NCBI RefSeq assembly: GCF_022898935.1
Contig: NZ_JALIRP010000004.1
Coordinates: 62,001-126,000, forward strand
Reading direction: 5' to 3'
DNA: 64,000 nucleotides
Source: Paenibacillus mangrovi
GTDB lineage: Bacteria; Bacillota; Bacilli; Paenibacillales; Paenibacillaceae
The position numbers were made by a program, and so were the translations under genes. The notes under the pieces were generated by a model, which was not told the DNA's origin, did not search any database, and was given only the letters and a program-made list of their open reading frames with translations. This document shows positions 7,268-15,654 of this stretch, piece after piece (position 1 is the stretch's first letter; the number at the start of each line of letters is the position of its first letter).

Positions 7268-9213
7268 GCGCGATCGTGACGGTCATCGGGGAAGGACAGC
7301 TCGCGGATTTGGTAAGCAAGTTATTGTCTGCGGATGACCGCTATCGGCTAATCCGGCAGAAGAGCATGGAATCTGGAGTGGCGGCAACAGGAGACTTGGC
7401 GCTGGTGTTAAACGATGCATGGGATCCTTCCGTTCATGCTGCAGCGGAGGCTCGATTCCGACAGTCGGGAACGTCTTGGCTGCGCGGTTTTGTTGCATTC
7501 GGTGAGGGGATTGTCGGTCCGCTGGTTCGCCCGGAGGGGCAAGGATGCTCGCAATGCGCGGATATCCGGCTCCTGCTGGCGGGAAGCGACCGCAGGGAAT
7601 CGTGGGACCTTCAGCAAAAGCTGGCGTCGCTTGGGGGAATCGCCCGGGACGCATGGGCGTCGCGCACGGGATTATTGCAGGTGGCGCACATTGTCGCGGC
7701 AGAAGCCGTTAAGGTGCTGTTGGGCGGTCAGCCGATGATTGAAGGCCGGATGTACTTGATCAATCTGCGTACGATGAAAAGCTCATCGCACTTCTTCCTT
7801 CCCGATCCGCTATGTCCGGTCTGCGGCCGATTACCTGAAGACGATGCGGAGACGGCCCGCGTTGCACTGCAGCCAAGCCCGAAAATCAGCGCCGAAACGT
7901 ATCGCAGTCGTTCGATGGATGAGCTGAAGAATGTATTGGCCAAAGAATACCTGGATGCTAGGACCGGTTTTCTGAACGGGAAAATGGTTGACCTTGTATC
8001 CCCATTCGCCGATGCGAGCATCAATTTGCCCTTGTTTGGCGGAGATGAAGCTTGCGCAGGTCGGACCCACTCCTATGCGGACAGCGAAATGACGGCCATC
8101 CTGGAGGGACTAGAGCGTTATTGCGGTTTGTCGCCCCGCGGCAAACGATCCGTCATTCATGATAGCTACCGCAATGTGCAGGACCAGGCGCTCGATCCAC
8201 TCCAAGTAGGCGTTCATGCGAAGGAACAGTATGAACGCTCCGACTTCCCGTTCAAGCCATTCGATCCCGAGCGGCCGATCGATTGGGTATGGGGCTATTC
8301 GTTCCTGCAGCAGCGTCCGATTCTCGTACCGGAGCTGCTGGCTTATTACAGTTCGGGTTGCGGTCACGGATTCGTATACGAAACGTCCAATGGCTGCGCG
8401 CTGGGCGGCAGTCTAGAGGAAGCGATCTTCTACGGGATGCTGGAAGTGGTGGAGCGCGACTCCTTTCTCATGACTTGGTATGCGCGGCTACCCCTACCGC
8501 GCCTGGACCACCGTTCGGTTCAGGACCGGGAATTAATATGGATGACGGATCGTTTAGAGGCCGTGGCAGGCTATGACGTACATTTATATAATTCGACAAT
8601 GGAGCACGGCATACCGAGCGTGTGGGCGCTCGCGAAAAACAAGAAAGAGCGGGGTGTGAACCTCATCTGCGCGGCGGGCGCCCATCCGGATCCGATCCGC
8701 GCGGCGAAGAGTGCAATCCACGAGGTGGCGGGCATGCTGCTCACGGTTAGTGAGAAATTCGAGGAAAACCGTCAGCAGTATGAACGGATGCTTCTCGATC
8801 CGTACCAGGTCGTTCAGATGGAGGACCATTCCATGCTGTATGGGTTGAAACAGGCGGAGGAACGGCTCGATTTTCTGCTGAATGACGATCGTCCGATGCA
8901 AACGTTCGCCGAAGCGTTTGAACCGAGGGGCTGGAACGCAGATCTGACCGATGATCTGAAGGCCATGCTGCATGTTTTTCGCCAATTGAATCTTGAAGTG
9001 ATTGTCGTCGACCAGACGACTCCGGAGACACGTCGCAACGGACTGCATTGCGTGAAAGTGCTCATTCCCGGCATGCTGCCGATGACGTTCGGACAGCATC
9101 TCATCCGCTTGACGGGACTTGATAGAGTGTTCAGGGTCCCTGCGGAGCTGTCTTATTCGCTTGCGCCCTTGTCGCCCGAGCAGCTTAATCCGTATCCGCA
9201 CCCGTTCCCATAA
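7264..9213 (+). CDS. TOMM cyclodehydratase: leader-binding ThiF-like domain fused to YcaO
   Basis: The 649-residue fusion has an N-terminal E1/ThiF-like leader-binding part (about 1-200) with a zinc tetrad, Cys95/Cys98 (CSQC) and Cys184/Cys187 (CPVC), and a YcaO domain from about 215 to the end. Motifs around SNGCALGGSLEEAIFYGMLE and VVERDSF are the usual YcaO nucleotide-binding region. The protein ends NPYPHPFP, the C-terminal PxPxP motif needed for cyclodehydration. It would convert Cys/Ser in the precursor core to azolines with ATP. It starts at TTG overlapping the previous stop by four bases (TTGA), so the two are translationally coupled. Confidence 0.92.
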   Translation: MSAIVTVIGEGQLADLVSKLLSADDRYRLIRQKSMESGVAATGDLALVLNDAWDPSVHAAAEARFRQSGTSWLRGFVAFGEGIVGPLVRPEGQGCSQCADIRLLLAGSDRRESWDLQQKLASLGGIARDAWASRTGLLQVAHIVAAEAVKVLLGGQPMIEGRMYLINLRTMKSSSHFFLPDPLCPVCGRLPEDDAETARVALQPSPKISAETYRSRSMDELKNVLAKEYLDARTGFLNGKMVDLVSPFADASINLPLFGGDEACAGRTHSYADSEMTAILEGLERYCGLSPRGKRSVIHDSYRNVQDQALDPLQVGVHAKEQYERSDFPFKPFDPERPIDWVWGYSFLQQRPILVPELLAYYSSGCGHGFVYETSNGCALGGSLEEAIFYGMLEVVERDSFLMTWYARLPLPRLDHRSVQDRELIWMTDRLEAVAGYDVHLYNSTMEHGIPSVWALAKNKKERGVNLICAAGAHPDPIRAAKSAIHEVAGMLLTVSEKFEENRQQYERMLLDPYQVVQMEDHSMLYGLKQAEERLDFLLNDDRPMQTFAEAFEPRGWNADLTDDLKAMLHVFRQLNLEVIVVDQTTPETRRNGLHCVKVLIPGMLPMTFGQHLIRLTGLDRVFRVPAELSYSLAPLSPEQLNPYPHPFP

Positions 9214-9255
9214 ACACGGCTATGGGCGGCGCGGTTGAAGACAAGGAGGAAAGCG

Positions 9256-10848
9256 ATGAGTCTTATGAATTTGGACGTTTTTCTTCACCGTTTACAATAT
9301 GATCCGGATAAGGTCAAGCCCTTGGATTGGGAGACGGATTGGGATGACGCGCCGCTTCCTTACAAGCTTTATCGAAGCTTGCCAATGTTTCCGCTATCCA
9401 GGGAAGTGCCGGCAACGCTCGAAGGCAGGGAAACCACCGGTGTGCCTATCCTTCGCGATATCGGACATTTCCTTTACTATGTATTCGGGCTTACGCAATT
9501 GACCCAATCCGTCATGGAACGGGATACATCGGAAGAACCTGGAGGCGTCTTGCAGATGTGCCGGCGCTTCGTTCCTTCAGGAGGCGGGCTATATCCGAGC
9601 GAACTGTATCTCTATCTGAAGCTTGGTGAACTGCCTGCCGGCTTATACCATTACGATGCGGCGCATCATCGGTTGGCGTTGCTGCGCGAAGGAGATTTCG
9701 ACGACTATTTAGCGAAGTCGCTTGGGAATCGCCGCGACACGAACGGTTGCTTTGGAGCTGCGTTCGTATCTACGGTTTACTGGAAAAATTTTTACAAATA
9801 CAATAATTTTGCCTACCGGCTGCAGGGACTAGATGCTGGCATTTTGATCGGACAGCTGCTAGAAATCGCGAAACGATTCGGATTTTCGTCCAGCGTGCAT
9901 TTTCAATTTCTCGATCAAGCCGTCAATCATCTGCTTGGTCTATCAGAACAAGAGGAGAGCGTGTATGCGGTTATCCCGTTATCGACAGAGCCGGCGATCC
10001 GGTGGATGGAAATCGGGAACGAGGATGAGGACACGGTTTCCGCCTCCGAGCTGTGCCGGGAGTTGTTGCCAGTCAGGCATGATCACTATGTCAGGTCACG
10101 GAGGATCGCAGATTATCCGATGCTGCTTCGGATGAGCGAAGCGTCCCTACTGGATTCGTCGCAAATGTTTCGAGAGATCCGGAAGGATGAACAAGCAATC
10201 CCGGATCAAGCGCTCGCATTGCCTCTGCCGCCTGTAGACCGCTTGTCGTATGATTTGGCGATGGTTTGCCGCAACCGGTTCTCGCCCGAGACAGAATTTG
10301 TCTGGAAGCCGATCGGTCTCTCCCAGCTTGCAGCTCTGCTTCGGGAAGCGATGGCTTCCTTCTCGTATCACAACGACCTGGATGGCCCACAGGAGCGGAC
10401 GGAACCCCGTGTATGCCTTTATGGCTGCTTCTACGGGGTCGATGACGTTCCGGATGGTGCTTATCGGTACGATGGCGCCGCGCATGCGCTGCAGCCGGTT
10501 TGTCTTGGAGATCACCGGCAACGGATGCAGGAGGGAATGTCGCTGCCCAATATCAATTTGTTTCAAGTGCCGCTCAGCTTTCATGTAGCAGGGAAGAGGG
10601 GTTTCTTTCAATCTCAGCTCGGCAAGCGGGGATATCGCATACAGCAAATGGAGGCAGGGATGCTCGTTCACCGATTATTACTGGCAGCATCCGCCCTTGG
10701 GATGGGAGGGCGTCCGCTTCTCGGGTTTGACGCCAATTCCAGCGATGCGTTTTACGGGACGGCTTCCCGGGATGAAACGGGGCTGATTTTTATTCCAGTC
10801 GGTCCCTATCGTCATCGATTGCGTTTGGCGGGCAGTTTGAGCCGTTGA
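9256..10848 (+). CDS. SagB-family TOMM dehydrogenase (FMN-dependent azoline oxidase)
   Basis: The 530-residue protein matches the long form of SagB-type dehydrogenases, with two nitroreductase-like halves. The first half has RRFVPSGGGLYPSELYLYL and LYHYDAAHHRLALL; the second, from about 330, has LYGCFYGVDDVPDGAYRYD, with GMGGRPLLGFDANSSDAFYG near the end. The SGG.LYP..LY motif is the classic SagB signature. It would oxidise azolines made by the YcaO protein to thiazoles and oxazoles using FMN. The start is the ATG 8 bases after AAGGAGG rather than a TTG 21 bases upstream. No transporter, leader protease or immunity gene follows. Confidence 0.92.
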   Translation: MSLMNLDVFLHRLQYDPDKVKPLDWETDWDDAPLPYKLYRSLPMFPLSREVPATLEGRETTGVPILRDIGHFLYYVFGLTQLTQSVMERDTSEEPGGVLQMCRRFVPSGGGLYPSELYLYLKLGELPAGLYHYDAAHHRLALLREGDFDDYLAKSLGNRRDTNGCFGAAFVSTVYWKNFYKYNNFAYRLQGLDAGILIGQLLEIAKRFGFSSSVHFQFLDQAVNHLLGLSEQEESVYAVIPLSTEPAIRWMEIGNEDEDTVSASELCRELLPVRHDHYVRSRRIADYPMLLRMSEASLLDSSQMFREIRKDEQAIPDQALALPLPPVDRLSYDLAMVCRNRFSPETEFVWKPIGLSQLAALLREAMASFSYHNDLDGPQERTEPRVCLYGCFYGVDDVPDGAYRYDGAAHALQPVCLGDHRQRMQEGMSLPNINLFQVPLSFHVAGKRGFFQSQLGKRGYRIQQMEAGMLVHRLLLAASALGMGGRPLLGFDANSSDAFYGTASRDETGLIFIPVGPYRHRLRLAGSLSR

Positions 10849-11028
10849 AATAAAAAAATCATCGCTAACGACATTGACGCGAACGGTTATGTCGTCAGTG
10901 ATGAACCCCGCTCTTTCAAGAAATGGAGACCGGACTCCTCTTACCTATGATGGTTATCCCACTAGACGGATTGCTTAGATGCCCTTCAGCAAGTCAATAA
11001 TGTTGAATTTGTTGTTCAAGCACAGAAC
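10849..11028. other. Gene-free stretch after the TOMM cluster
   Basis: There is no credible reading frame. An imperfect hairpin (about 10869-10908, arms CATCGCTAACGACAT and ATGTCGTCAGTGATG) follows the sagB stop and may end the operon, although no T run follows. Confidence 0.4.
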
Positions 11029-11060
11029 GGCGACCCTCATTGGAGGATCGCCTCGTTGCA
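11029..11060. terminator. Terminator between convergent genes
   Basis: GGCGACCCTC pairs with GAGGATCGCC (one mismatch) around a short loop, followed on the plus strand by TCGTTGCATTTT. It lies between the TOMM operon and the oppositely oriented transporter. Confidence 0.55.
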
Positions 11061-11123
11061 TTTTGATCTACTGCGGGGTTTGCTTTCGTAGACAAAACAC
11101 GCAGTAATCCGGATACTGTTCTT

Positions 11124-12617
11124 TTACTGTATCCCTTTCATATACCCCTCGATTTTTGAGGAGAACGAGAAGAGCAGAATGCTGAGGAGGATTGCCGCTC
11201 CCCCAATGATACCAAAGTATACCATCTCTGTCGCAGGCGAATAGAATTTAACAATTTGCGCATTAATCGCTTGGGCAGCCGCACTGGATAAGAACCATAA
11301 GCTCATGGTCTGGGCTGAGAAAGCGGTGGGTGCCAATTTTGTCGTAGCCGACAATCCTACAGGAGACAAGCATAATTCCCCCAGCACAACGATGAAATAG
11401 CTAAGAACGAGCCACAAAGGATTAACCAAGGAATCCTCGCCGCCAAAGTAAGCCGGTAAGAGGATCACCATGAAAGATAATCCGGCAAACAATAAGCCCA
11501 AGGCGAATTTCTTCGGGATCGAAGGCTGTCGTTTGCCAAGCTTCATCCAAAACCAGGCAAATACGGGAGCTAAAATGATAATAAACAACGGATTTATAGA
11601 CTGAAACCAGGCCGGCGAAATATGAATTCCGGCAAAATCCAATTGGGTACGAGTATCTGCATAATTAGCAAGGATAGTTGAGCCTTGCTCTTGAATAGCC
11701 CAAAACATAATCGCTGCAATAAACAGCGGTATATAAGCAACAAGTCTGGAACGTTCAATGCTTGTGGTTCGCGGACTGCGGAACATGACAATAAAATATA
11801 TGGTTGGAATCAAAATTCCCAGAATGCCTACGATTACGATAAGCGAATCAAACGTTAACAGACCTAATGGAATGGTAATTGCAACGATAACGGCGAGAAG
11901 CACTGCACCGATACCGATACTAAGGAATACTTTTTTTCGTTCCGCTGGTGATAACGGATTTGCTACGTAAGTACCTGCAAGGCCGAGGTTTTTTTTCTTG
12001 GTATAGATAAAGATGACCAATCCTAGAAACATACCGATTGCTGCGATGCCGAAGCCCAGGTGGAAATTGTAATCCATGCCGATGGTTCCCACAATGAGCG
12101 GAGCGATGAATGACCCCAGGTTGATGCCCATGTAAAATATGCTGAATCCTGCATCTCGGCGCTGGTCTTGTTCACTATAAAGTTCTCCTACCACACTGGA
12201 TACATTGGGCTTCAACAAGCCCGTACCCAGCACGATCAGAACCATGGAAACAATAAATAAGGACAAACTACCCGGTATGGCCAAGGTGATATGCCCCAGC
12301 ATGATTAATATTCCGCCGTAGAACACAGCTTTGGACGCTCCGAAAATCCTATCCGCTAACCACCCACCAATAATCCCGGACATATAGACAAGTGAACCAT
12401 AGACGGACACAATGGCGAGAGCGGTATTCTCATCAATGCCGAGTCCGCCCTGACTCACTTCGTAATACATATAATAAACCAGGATCGCTTTCATTCCATA
12501 GTAGGAAAAGCGTTCCCAAAACTCTGTGAAGAATAGAGTAAACAACCCTTTGGGATGTCCAAAAAATCCCCGTTGCGGAACACTCTCAACAATTTTTTGT
12601 TTGTTTAAATCAGACAT
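11124..12617 (-). CDS. Proton-dependent oligopeptide transporter (POT/PTR2 family, DtpT-like)
   Basis: The 497-residue protein has 12-14 transmembrane helices and strong POT-family sequence: GFFGHPKGLFTLFFTEFWERFSYYGMKAIL at the N-terminus includes the ExxER proton-coupling motif (EFWER), and FSIFYMGINLGSFIAPL is the PTR2 signature region. The family imports di- and tripeptides with protons. The start is the ATG preceded by GGGAGG; an upstream in-frame start would add 16 residues without an RBS. It is monocistronic. A perfect short dyad, CCCTTAGTAAGGG, lies about 50 bases upstream. A link to the adjacent bacteriocin cluster is possible but not shown. Confidence 0.93.
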   Translation of the reverse strand: MSDLNKQKIVESVPQRGFFGHPKGLFTLFFTEFWERFSYYGMKAILVYYMYYEVSQGGLGIDENTALAIVSVYGSLVYMSGIIGGWLADRIFGASKAVFYGGILIMLGHITLAIPGSLSLFIVSMVLIVLGTGLLKPNVSSVVGELYSEQDQRRDAGFSIFYMGINLGSFIAPLIVGTIGMDYNFHLGFGIAAIGMFLGLVIFIYTKKKNLGLAGTYVANPLSPAERKKVFLSIGIGAVLLAVIVAITIPLGLLTFDSLIVIVGILGILIPTIYFIVMFRSPRTTSIERSRLVAYIPLFIAAIMFWAIQEQGSTILANYADTRTQLDFAGIHISPAWFQSINPLFIIILAPVFAWFWMKLGKRQPSIPKKFALGLLFAGLSFMVILLPAYFGGEDSLVNPLWLVLSYFIVVLGELCLSPVGLSATTKLAPTAFSAQTMSLWFLSSAAAQAINAQIVKFYSPATEMVYFGIIGGAAILLSILLFSFSSKIEGYMKGIQ

Positions 12618-12665
12618 GCTGTTACTTCCTCCCTGGTGAAATAAATGTTCTGCTAAAAGTATCAT

Positions 12666-12678
12666 CCCTTAGTAAGGG
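12666..12678. promoter_or_regulatory. Short dyad upstream of the POT transporter
   Basis: CCCTTAGTAAGGG is a perfect 6-base inverted repeat around a single G, in the 5' untranslated or promoter region of the transporter. It could be an operator; the binding protein is unknown. Confidence 0.3.
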
Positions 12679-12874
12679 TATCCATTATTAAAGAATTCCA
12701 ACTTCTAATGCCTATATTAGACTCTACAGCGGATTCAAAGAAAAAGTATAACACACGTATGACGAACTTTACTATAAGGATGGTTCCCTACATGAATCAT
12801 TTCCAAGGATAAAGGGGATAAGAAAGGGGCATTCACTTCTACTACCATTTGTTGGTACGGCTCAAGAACGTAAC

Positions 12875-13122
12875 ATGCAGTGTTCTAACGATAGTCATTC
12901 AATTAATTCTCATGAAGTTGTCGCTGAGGCATTCGCTTCCAACAACGGCTTTTGCACGATTGGAGTAATAGATGATGGCAAAGGATTCAACGTTGAAGAA
13001 TGTTCACAAAAAAGTTTAGGTTTATCTATTGTAAATAGCTATGTAGAGGATAAACTAAAAGGGAGCATGCAATTTAATCTACAGCGTGTGGAACAACAGT
13101 TTCATTCACGTTTAAAATGTAA
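12875..13122 (+). pseudogene. eutW: EutW-like sensor histidine kinase, C-terminal remnant
   Basis: The stretch keeps the ATPase end of a sensor kinase: GVIDDGKGF (N/G1-like box), then SLGLSIVNSYVEDKLKGSM (G2 region), but it is frameshifted. Around 12890-12945 the other frame reads VIQLILMKLSLRHSL, resembling a kinase N-box, and after about 13088 a one-base shift would restore RVGTTVSFTFKM with an ancestral stop at 13120-13122. No upstream sensor domain remains. The eut assignment comes from position: an ANTAR-type antiterminator begins six bases after the ancestral stop and EutQ follows, as in Firmicute eutVW loci. EutV itself is not present. Confidence 0.65.
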
Positions 13123-13127
13123 TAGAG

Positions 13128-13165
13128 GACTACAAAGGCGTAGTCTTACTAAAGCAAAGAGGCTT
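13128..13165 (+). ncRNA. ANTAR-type (EutV) two-hairpin antiterminator
   Basis: Two hairpins with six-base loops lie six bases apart. P1 is GACTAC-AAAGGC-GTAGTC (13128-13145) and P2 is AAGC-AAAGAG-GCTT (13152-13165). Both loops have A at position 1 and G at position 4, the known requirement for binding ANTAR-domain proteins such as EutV. P2 also matches the published EutV-site consensus AGCAANGRRGCUY. P2 shares sequence with the 5' arm of the terminator that follows, so the two are mutually exclusive. The gene for the matching ANTAR regulator is not in the window. Confidence 0.8.
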
Positions 13166-13217
13166 AAGGTTATAGCATTCCTACTTGATAGGAAGCGGTA
13201 TAACTTTAGGCCTCTTT
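13156..13217 (+). terminator. Terminator controlled by the ANTAR antiterminator
   Basis: AAAGAGGCTTAAGGTTATA pairs with TATAACTTTAGGCCTCTTT (two mismatches) around a 24-base loop. Its 5' arm contains the loop and 3' side of hairpin P2. The U tract is short (TTTGTGTCTATT). Confidence 0.7.
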
Positions 13218-13357
13218 GTGTCTATTCTCTGGTATGAGAGATGAGGAAGTGGCAGAAGAATTGTTAAGTGTAGGAATACAGCTGTAATGGTTGCTATGCT
13301 CATTGCAAGTAAAATGGTTCCAAAAAAACTACACCTAAGAAGTAGAGGAGAGTACCC

Positions 13358-13816
13358 ATGAGTATCGATAAAAAGATGATTGAAGAGATGGTTCGTAAAA
13401 TCATCATGGAAAAAGTAGGGGCTGATGCTATTGAACAGAACGTTCATAGAGGTCCTGGAGGGATTACTTCTGTTAAAGTGCCAAATATGAAAGTTACAGA
13501 AGAGGATCGTCTCGATACAGGCAACCCTAATGATATCGTCTATTGTAAAGATCTTTTTTCGCTAAAGGAAAGTCCAAGACTTGGCTGCGGTATCATGGAG
13601 ATGAAAGAAACAACCTTTGACTGGACACTTAACTATGATGAAATTGATTATGTGATTGAGGGACATCTGGATGTTATCATTGATGGTACAAAGGTGTCAG
13701 CTGGTCCAGGAGAAGTGATCCTGATTCCAAAAGGAAGTAAGATTCAATTTTCTGTGCCAGAATATGCACGATTTATCTATGTAACATATCCGGCTAACTG
13801 GGCAGAACAAGCGTAA
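13358..13816 (+). CDS. eutQ: EutQ-like cupin (ethanolamine utilization)
   Basis: The 152-residue protein begins with a short helix (MIEEMVRKIIMEKV) and then a single cupin barrel: GCGIMEMKETTFDWTLNYDEIDYVIEGHLDVIIDG and GPGEVILIPKGSKIQFSVPEYARFIYVTYP. The sequence and length match Firmicute EutQ, a cupin with reported acetate kinase activity that helps microcompartment assembly. AGAGGAGAG precedes the ATG. No other intact eut gene is nearby. Only a broken EutW kinase and an ANTAR antiterminator lie upstream, so this looks like the surviving end of a collapsed operon, or a cupin retained for another use. A strong terminator follows. Confidence 0.85.
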   Translation: MSIDKKMIEEMVRKIIMEKVGADAIEQNVHRGPGGITSVKVPNMKVTEEDRLDTGNPNDIVYCKDLFSLKESPRLGCGIMEMKETTFDWTLNYDEIDYVIEGHLDVIIDGTKVSAGPGEVILIPKGSKIQFSVPEYARFIYVTYPANWAEQA

Positions 13817-13849
13817 CATACAAAGACAAGGTTAATCCTATATCACGAT

Positions 13850-13887
13850 GGAGCACTGTAGCATAGTTTACAGTGTTCCTTTTTTTT
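13850..13887 (+). terminator. Terminator after eutQ
   Basis: GGAGCACTGTA pairs with TACAGTGTTCC (one mismatch), followed by eight Ts. Confidence 0.9.
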
Positions 13888-13989
13888 AGACAAAATCAAT
13901 TATTGATATACAATGGAACTAGACAACTATTAATTCAATAGTATTTAGTGTATAAAAGCATACAGCATTCACGAAAGTAATATTCACAG

Positions 13990-14334
13990 TATACAAGAGC
14001 TCATACAGATTGGTCCGTTATGCACAAACATGACTTTATTGAGTTTATGTTGCGCCAAGGAGAAGAAGGAGAACAGGAAAGGATCTTCCCATATCATTAA
14101 GGGTCTCATGATTCGGATATTCGATCTATTGACGATAAAGATGCCTCGATTAAAGAACTCGTAAACCATTTTCACTTCCAGGAGGACTATTATACAAGAC
14201 TGATCAAAAAACAAACGTGCATGTCCTTCTCCCAATTTCTTAGACATATTGTTTTGGTTATGTATACTACCGGTGGCGGATTTTCGGCTACTGATCTTGT
14301 TCTGTGCGCCTTGTTGGGTATCATTACGATGTAA
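13990..14334 (+). pseudogene. AraC-family regulator, degraded
   Basis: One frame reads HTDWSVMHKHDFIEFMLRQGEEG, like the start of an AraC-family cupin domain, then hits TAA at 14098-14100. It continues in the same frame as ASIKELVNHFHFQEDYYTRLIKKQTCMSFSQFLRHI, an almost intact second AraC helix-turn-helix (compare EDYFTRLFKK.TGMSFSQYLR). The final 28 residues are unrelated. Far too short for an AraC protein of about 280 residues, it is an internally deleted remnant with a stop. Confidence 0.7.
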
Positions 14335-14383
14335 AGGGGAAATATGAAATGAGTAAAGGTGATATTTTTCACGAGGCTCATTG

Positions 14384-14404
14384 CGCTAACGGGTATAATA
14401 GTTG
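14384..14404 (+). repeat. Dispersed CTAACGGG element, fragment R2 (single arm)
   Basis: GCGCTAACGGGTATAATAGT resembles the right arm of the dispersed element, with CTA...TAG pairing. No central hairpin is present. Confidence 0.45.
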
Positions 14405-14431
14405 AATGTCCCAAATGCTCCAAAAACAATT

Positions 14432-14462
14432 AAACCCTGTCAGCACAAAGCTGGCAGGGTTT
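14432..14462 (-). terminator. Terminator of the yjcZ-like gene
   Basis: AAACCCTGCCAGC and GCTGACAGGGTTT (read on the minus strand) form a 13-base stem with one mismatch, followed by TTTAATTGTTTTT, 17 bases after the stop codon. Confidence 0.8.
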
Positions 14463-14478
14463 ACAAAATGTTGTTTAC

Positions 14479-14595
14479 TTAGAAAAAGAAAGATCTAGTT
14501 ATGATAACCAGCAAAATAAACAGAACTAAGATAGCTGCAATATTTGTGCCGAAACCACCATAACCATAACCTACTCCTCCGACAACTTCGCTCAT
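14479..14595 (-). CDS. yjcZ: YjcZ-family small sporulation protein
   Basis: A 38-residue peptide starting MSEVVGGVGYGYGGFGTN, followed by one hydrophobic helix (IAAILVLFILLVII) and ending TRSFFF. The glycine/tyrosine-rich start followed by a single membrane helix is the typical architecture of YjcZ-family proteins, usually present in several copies in sporulating Bacillales. AAGGAGGGTG is 6 bases before the ATG, and a strong terminator follows the stop. Confidence 0.9.
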   Translation of the reverse strand: MSEVVGGVGYGYGGFGTNIAAILVLFILLVIITRSFFF

Positions 14596-15170
14596 GATTT
14601 CACCCTCCTTGATTTAAAATACACTTTATTTTATGGGGGATTCAGAATGAAGTAAGGGTAGTTCGGTAATAAATTGCTATTTCTCTTCATTTTGCATGTT
14701 TGCCGTTACATTAATAATAGTGTAGTGACAAATGCTCCAAAAACAAATCCCTACCAACGTAAAGCCAGTAGGGGTTTGTTAACGATGCTTCCGGATTTGC
14801 TTCTATATTACGTTCCGTCGCTTTCTAGGGTAAGCCAAGCAAGTAACTATTCTCCTTTATGGTAAGGGATTTTAGCTATGAGGGAGAACCTAATAAAGAG
14901 GGAATCAAATCCTTGACCCCATCGGTGAAGTAGTGGGTTATTAATCAAAGTTTTGCTACAGTTCAAACAAAAGATCATGTGCTGTAAGGAAGAGTAGCTT
15001 CTGAAGAAACATGGATACAGGAAATCACGGAAGCTTCCCATAATCGCTACTAGTCTATTAAGGGAGATGGGTATACAACACCGTAATAATCTCTAGCTCT
15101 TTTCAATGACTGATAAGTTAATTCACGGTTTAACGCAACATGGTGTTGAACTTATTATTTATGATGCCAC
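14596..15170. other. 575-base stretch without a recognisable gene
   Basis: A hairpin at 14742-14780 (AACAAATCCCTAC and GTAGGGGTTTGTT) shares the preceding AAATGCTCCAAAAACAA with the yjcZ terminator, suggesting a duplicated 3' region of a lost yjcZ paralogue. The remaining sequence shows only short, interrupted frames. Confidence 0.4.
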
Positions 15171-15447
15171 ACACGTATTTTGCCGTTTCCTGCGCGTTCA
15201 CCTCCAAAAAGGAAATACCGTGTACTGTACGTACTTGTATGAAAGCGCATATGAAGCCATCTCCAAGGTCGTTCATATTCCTGATCAGGATCCTGTTTTC
15301 GGCATCAAGCTTGTCGGAAGTGACGCCTTGCTGCAGGTTGAGCGTACGCCGGGAGGAATCTCGATCAGGCTTCCCGATTGCGAATTGAACGAGCAGGCTC
15401 CCATCGCCCATGTTTTCCACATGCAGAAGGGCGAGGAGGCAAAGTGA
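15171..15447 (+). pseudogene. Duplicate of the 3' end of the GH29 fucosidase gene
   Basis: The DNA is closely similar to 30508-30780, the last ~90 codons of the intact fucosidase gene. The shared protein segment runs from NTVYCTYLYESA to HVF(H/R)MQKGEEA. Near the left end, TCCAAAAA replaces ATGAAA, a two-base gain that breaks the frame with the preceding homologous codons (FAVSCAF against FVDSCAF). No catalytic domain is present, so it is a non-functional fragment from a duplication or recombination event. Confidence 0.85.
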
Positions 15448-15536
15448 GCGATAAGATTCCTTAACTTCAGCTTGGGGCAGAACGGAGGAATGCTTCGAAG
15501 ACATCCGTACGGCTCCGGATCAAAAGAAATGAAAAA

Positions 15537-15587
15537 GACGAATACATGAAACCTTGCTCCATTGATCAGGGATTTCATGTATTCGTC
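15537..15587 (-). terminator. Terminator of the sugar ABC operon
   Basis: GACGAATACATGAAA and TTTCATGTATTCGTC form a perfect 15-base stem. On the minus strand it is followed by TTTTTCATTTCTTTTG, about 70 bases after the permease stop. Confidence 0.85.
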
Positions 15588-15654
15588 TCAAGCGCACAAC
15601 CTAGGAATAGAAGTGTTCAGCTTCAAAGGCTATCTCTTGCAAAGCTTTAAACGC

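Noticed and set aside
9235..9255. Upstream TTG start for the SagB gene
   Set aside because: AAGGAGG lies after this TTG and in front of the ATG at 9256, so the later start is used.
13984..14247. Minus-strand 87-codon frame over the AraC remnant
   Set aside because: The plus strand carries a recognisable AraC helix-turn-helix, whereas the minus frame has no protein-family features.
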